Origin: Blautia luti
GTDB taxonomy: Bacteria; Bacillota; Clostridia; Lachnospirales; Lachnospiraceae
Direction of reading: 5' to 3'
NCBI RefSeq assembly: GCF_013304735.1
Contig: NZ_JAAITI010000009.1
Coordinates: 1 to 64,000, forward strand
DNA length: 64,000 nucleotides
Shown: in pieces, positions 63,033-64,000 of the stretch
Position numbering within the stretch: the stretch's first letter is position 1
Layout of the letters: every line of letters begins with the position of its first letter
Made by a program: the position numbers and the translations under genes
The notes under the pieces: model-generated
Databases searched by the model: none
What the model was told of the DNA's origin: nothing
What the model saw: the letters and a program-made list of their open reading frames with translations, nothing else

Positions 63033-64000
63033 CTATCCGCCGTAAAAGGAAAGACAGGCCGGCAGCATAATTACTGCCATCACAACCAGAAGCATCAGTA
63101 CCATCGGAAGAAGCAGTTTCGTTGCTGCCGCCTCGCCCAGTACTCTTGCCTTTCTTTTTCTTTCCTCCCAGGCTTCCACAGATTCTTTTTCCAGTAAATC
63201 AGACAGATACCGGCTTCCTTTCTGAAGATTCTGAATCAGAAGTGTTGACAGCGTTTTATATTTTACCTGTCCACACCGCTCTCCAAATCTACGATAAGCC
63301 TCTGCTTCCGAAACGCCGCTGTCCATCTCATAACATGCTGTACGGATTTCCTCATATGCTGCGCGTTTATTTCCCTCTTCTCTTTTTCCATAATCCATGG
63401 CAATTTTCTGAAATGCCTTTCTCGCAGTTAAACCTGCCTGTACCAGAAGAGTGAATTTCATAACCAGCCCCGGATAATCCATCAGCATCTGTTCTCTTCT
63501 CTTTATCTGAACAGATTCTTCTTCTCTTCTTTTTGCGATTACCACTGCTGCTGCCGCAACCAGTCCCAATGCGGAAATCAGATTTCCGGTTGTATCCTTC
63601 GGCTGCTCCCATTCCAGGTGTTTTCCATTCCATTCTTCCGGAAGATAATAGTACCTGGGATCATTCTTTTTCTGGTTATACTGTACGATCATATCCTGCA
63701 GTTCTTTCTCGCGCTGCTGTTCTTCGCTCAGTTCTTTCTCAGTTTCCGGCTCTTCCCCGGACTTTTCCGTTTCCTTTTCCGGCACCTGCACATACAGGGA
63801 GCCGGCTTTTTTTCCGTCTACAGATACTATGAATTTCTCTTCGTAAGCACCTGTCTCCTCTTTTTCCATACGGTATCCGGATGAATACACCGTACCTCCG
63901 CCACTTTGAACGGTCAGAAGCATTCCGATGATATTTCCGGCAAGCGCTACCAGGATAAAAAGTTTCTGTCCTTCTGCATTCCCTGCCCACGGCGGCAGAC
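63033..64000 (-). CDS. Type II secretion F-domain platform protein (TadC-like), partial
   Basis: At least 322 residues; the frame is open to the window edge, so the 5' end is missing. A first membrane helix (GQKLFILVALAGNIIGMLLTV) is followed by an extracytoplasmic segment of about 90 residues rich in Glu (EKETEKSGEEPETEKELSEEQ) and then a T2SSF domain (DYPGLVMKFTLLVQAGLTARKAFQKIA...GSRYLSDLLEKES) and a last helix MVLMLLVVMAVIMLP. It is the inner-membrane platform of the pilus machine. The ATPase and other genes should lie beyond the edge. Confidence 0.85.
   Translation of the reverse strand, partial: LPPWAGNAEGQKLFILVALAGNIIGMLLTVQSGGGTVYSSGYRMEKEETGAYEEKFIVSVDGKKAGSLYVQVPEKETEKSGEEPETEKELSEEQQREKELQDMIVQYNQKKNDPRYYYLPEEWNGKHLEWEQPKDTTGNLISALGLVAAAAVVIAKRREEESVQIKRREQMLMDYPGLVMKFTLLVQAGLTARKAFQKIAMDYGKREEGNKRAAYEEIRTACYEMDSGVSEAEAYRRFGERCGQVKYKTLSTLLIQNLQKGSRYLSDLLEKESVEAWEERKRKARVLGEAAATKLLLPMVLMLLVVMAVIMLPACLSFYGG

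Overview
The window looks like chromosomal DNA from an anaerobic, spore-forming gut Firmicute of the family Lachnospiraceae; Blautia or a close relative is the best guess, but no 16S sequence is present to prove it. The reasons are the gene families: split transketolase, GlgC plus GlgD, SpoVG, the spore protease YyaC, a DnaD/DnaI-type helicase-loading pair, a large Alu-type SRP RNA, a GPH/ROK/GH1 sugar operon, and several families seen mainly in Lachnospiraceae (DUF5711, DUF6382-FHA, DUF5702, DUF6147). No insertion sequence, prophage or CRISPR array is visible, and most genes are ordinary core genes on the minus strand.

Layout. 1-0.3 kb: T-rich DNA with three minus-strand TTGACA boxes about 100 bp apart, probably promoters of a strong (rRNA-like) operon beyond the left edge. 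0.3-3.6 kb: CvpA, DUF5711 and LysM envelope proteins. 3.7-6.8 kb: YyaC with a SigF-like promoter, then a transaldolase/split transketolase operon. 7-13.7 kb: LacI regulator and the replication/repair block recR-ebfC-dnaX with pfkA, SRP RNA, yqeY and tadA. 13.9-20.2 kb: a sugar operon of GPH symporter, nucleoside-hydrolase-like enzyme, ROK kinase and 6-phospho-beta-glucosidase, behind an AraC regulator. 20.3-30 kb: a radical SAM activase, a Pro-rich unknown, tRNA-Pro(CGG), a large secreted protein with two Tp47-like modules and Ig-like domains, bioY-DUF1284, an orphan PduB shell protein and a coiled-coil/3D wall protein. 30-33 kb: glgC-glgD-spoVG. 33.2-38.2 kb (plus strand): murC, a dense DnaA-box cluster, dnaD, dnaI and prs. 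38-53 kb: YhaN/YhaO-like nuclease genes, asnS, a secreted SGNH hydrolase, galT, a large membrane-anchored protein, methyltransferase, mtnN, TSCPD protein and a beta-CASP nuclease. 53-58 kb: small secreted protein, DUF4367 protein, murG, ECF-like sigma factor, HIT protein, orphan histidine kinase and rhomboid protease. 58.2-64 kb: the distal half of a Tad/Flp pilus locus, cut by the right edge.

The clearest functional units are the sugar operon, which appears to make 6-phospho-beta-glucosides with a kinase instead of a PTS; the DnaA-box array in front of the helicase-loader genes; and the Tad locus, which carries a 59-residue Flp pilin gene, a pseudopilin with two cysteine/histidine knuckles and an FHA protein. 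The points most worth a second look are the Tp47-like duplicated secreted protein, the nucleosidase in the glucoside operon, the orphan BMC shell protein and the DnaA-box cluster. Function statements are read from sequence motifs and family knowledge; no database search was possible.
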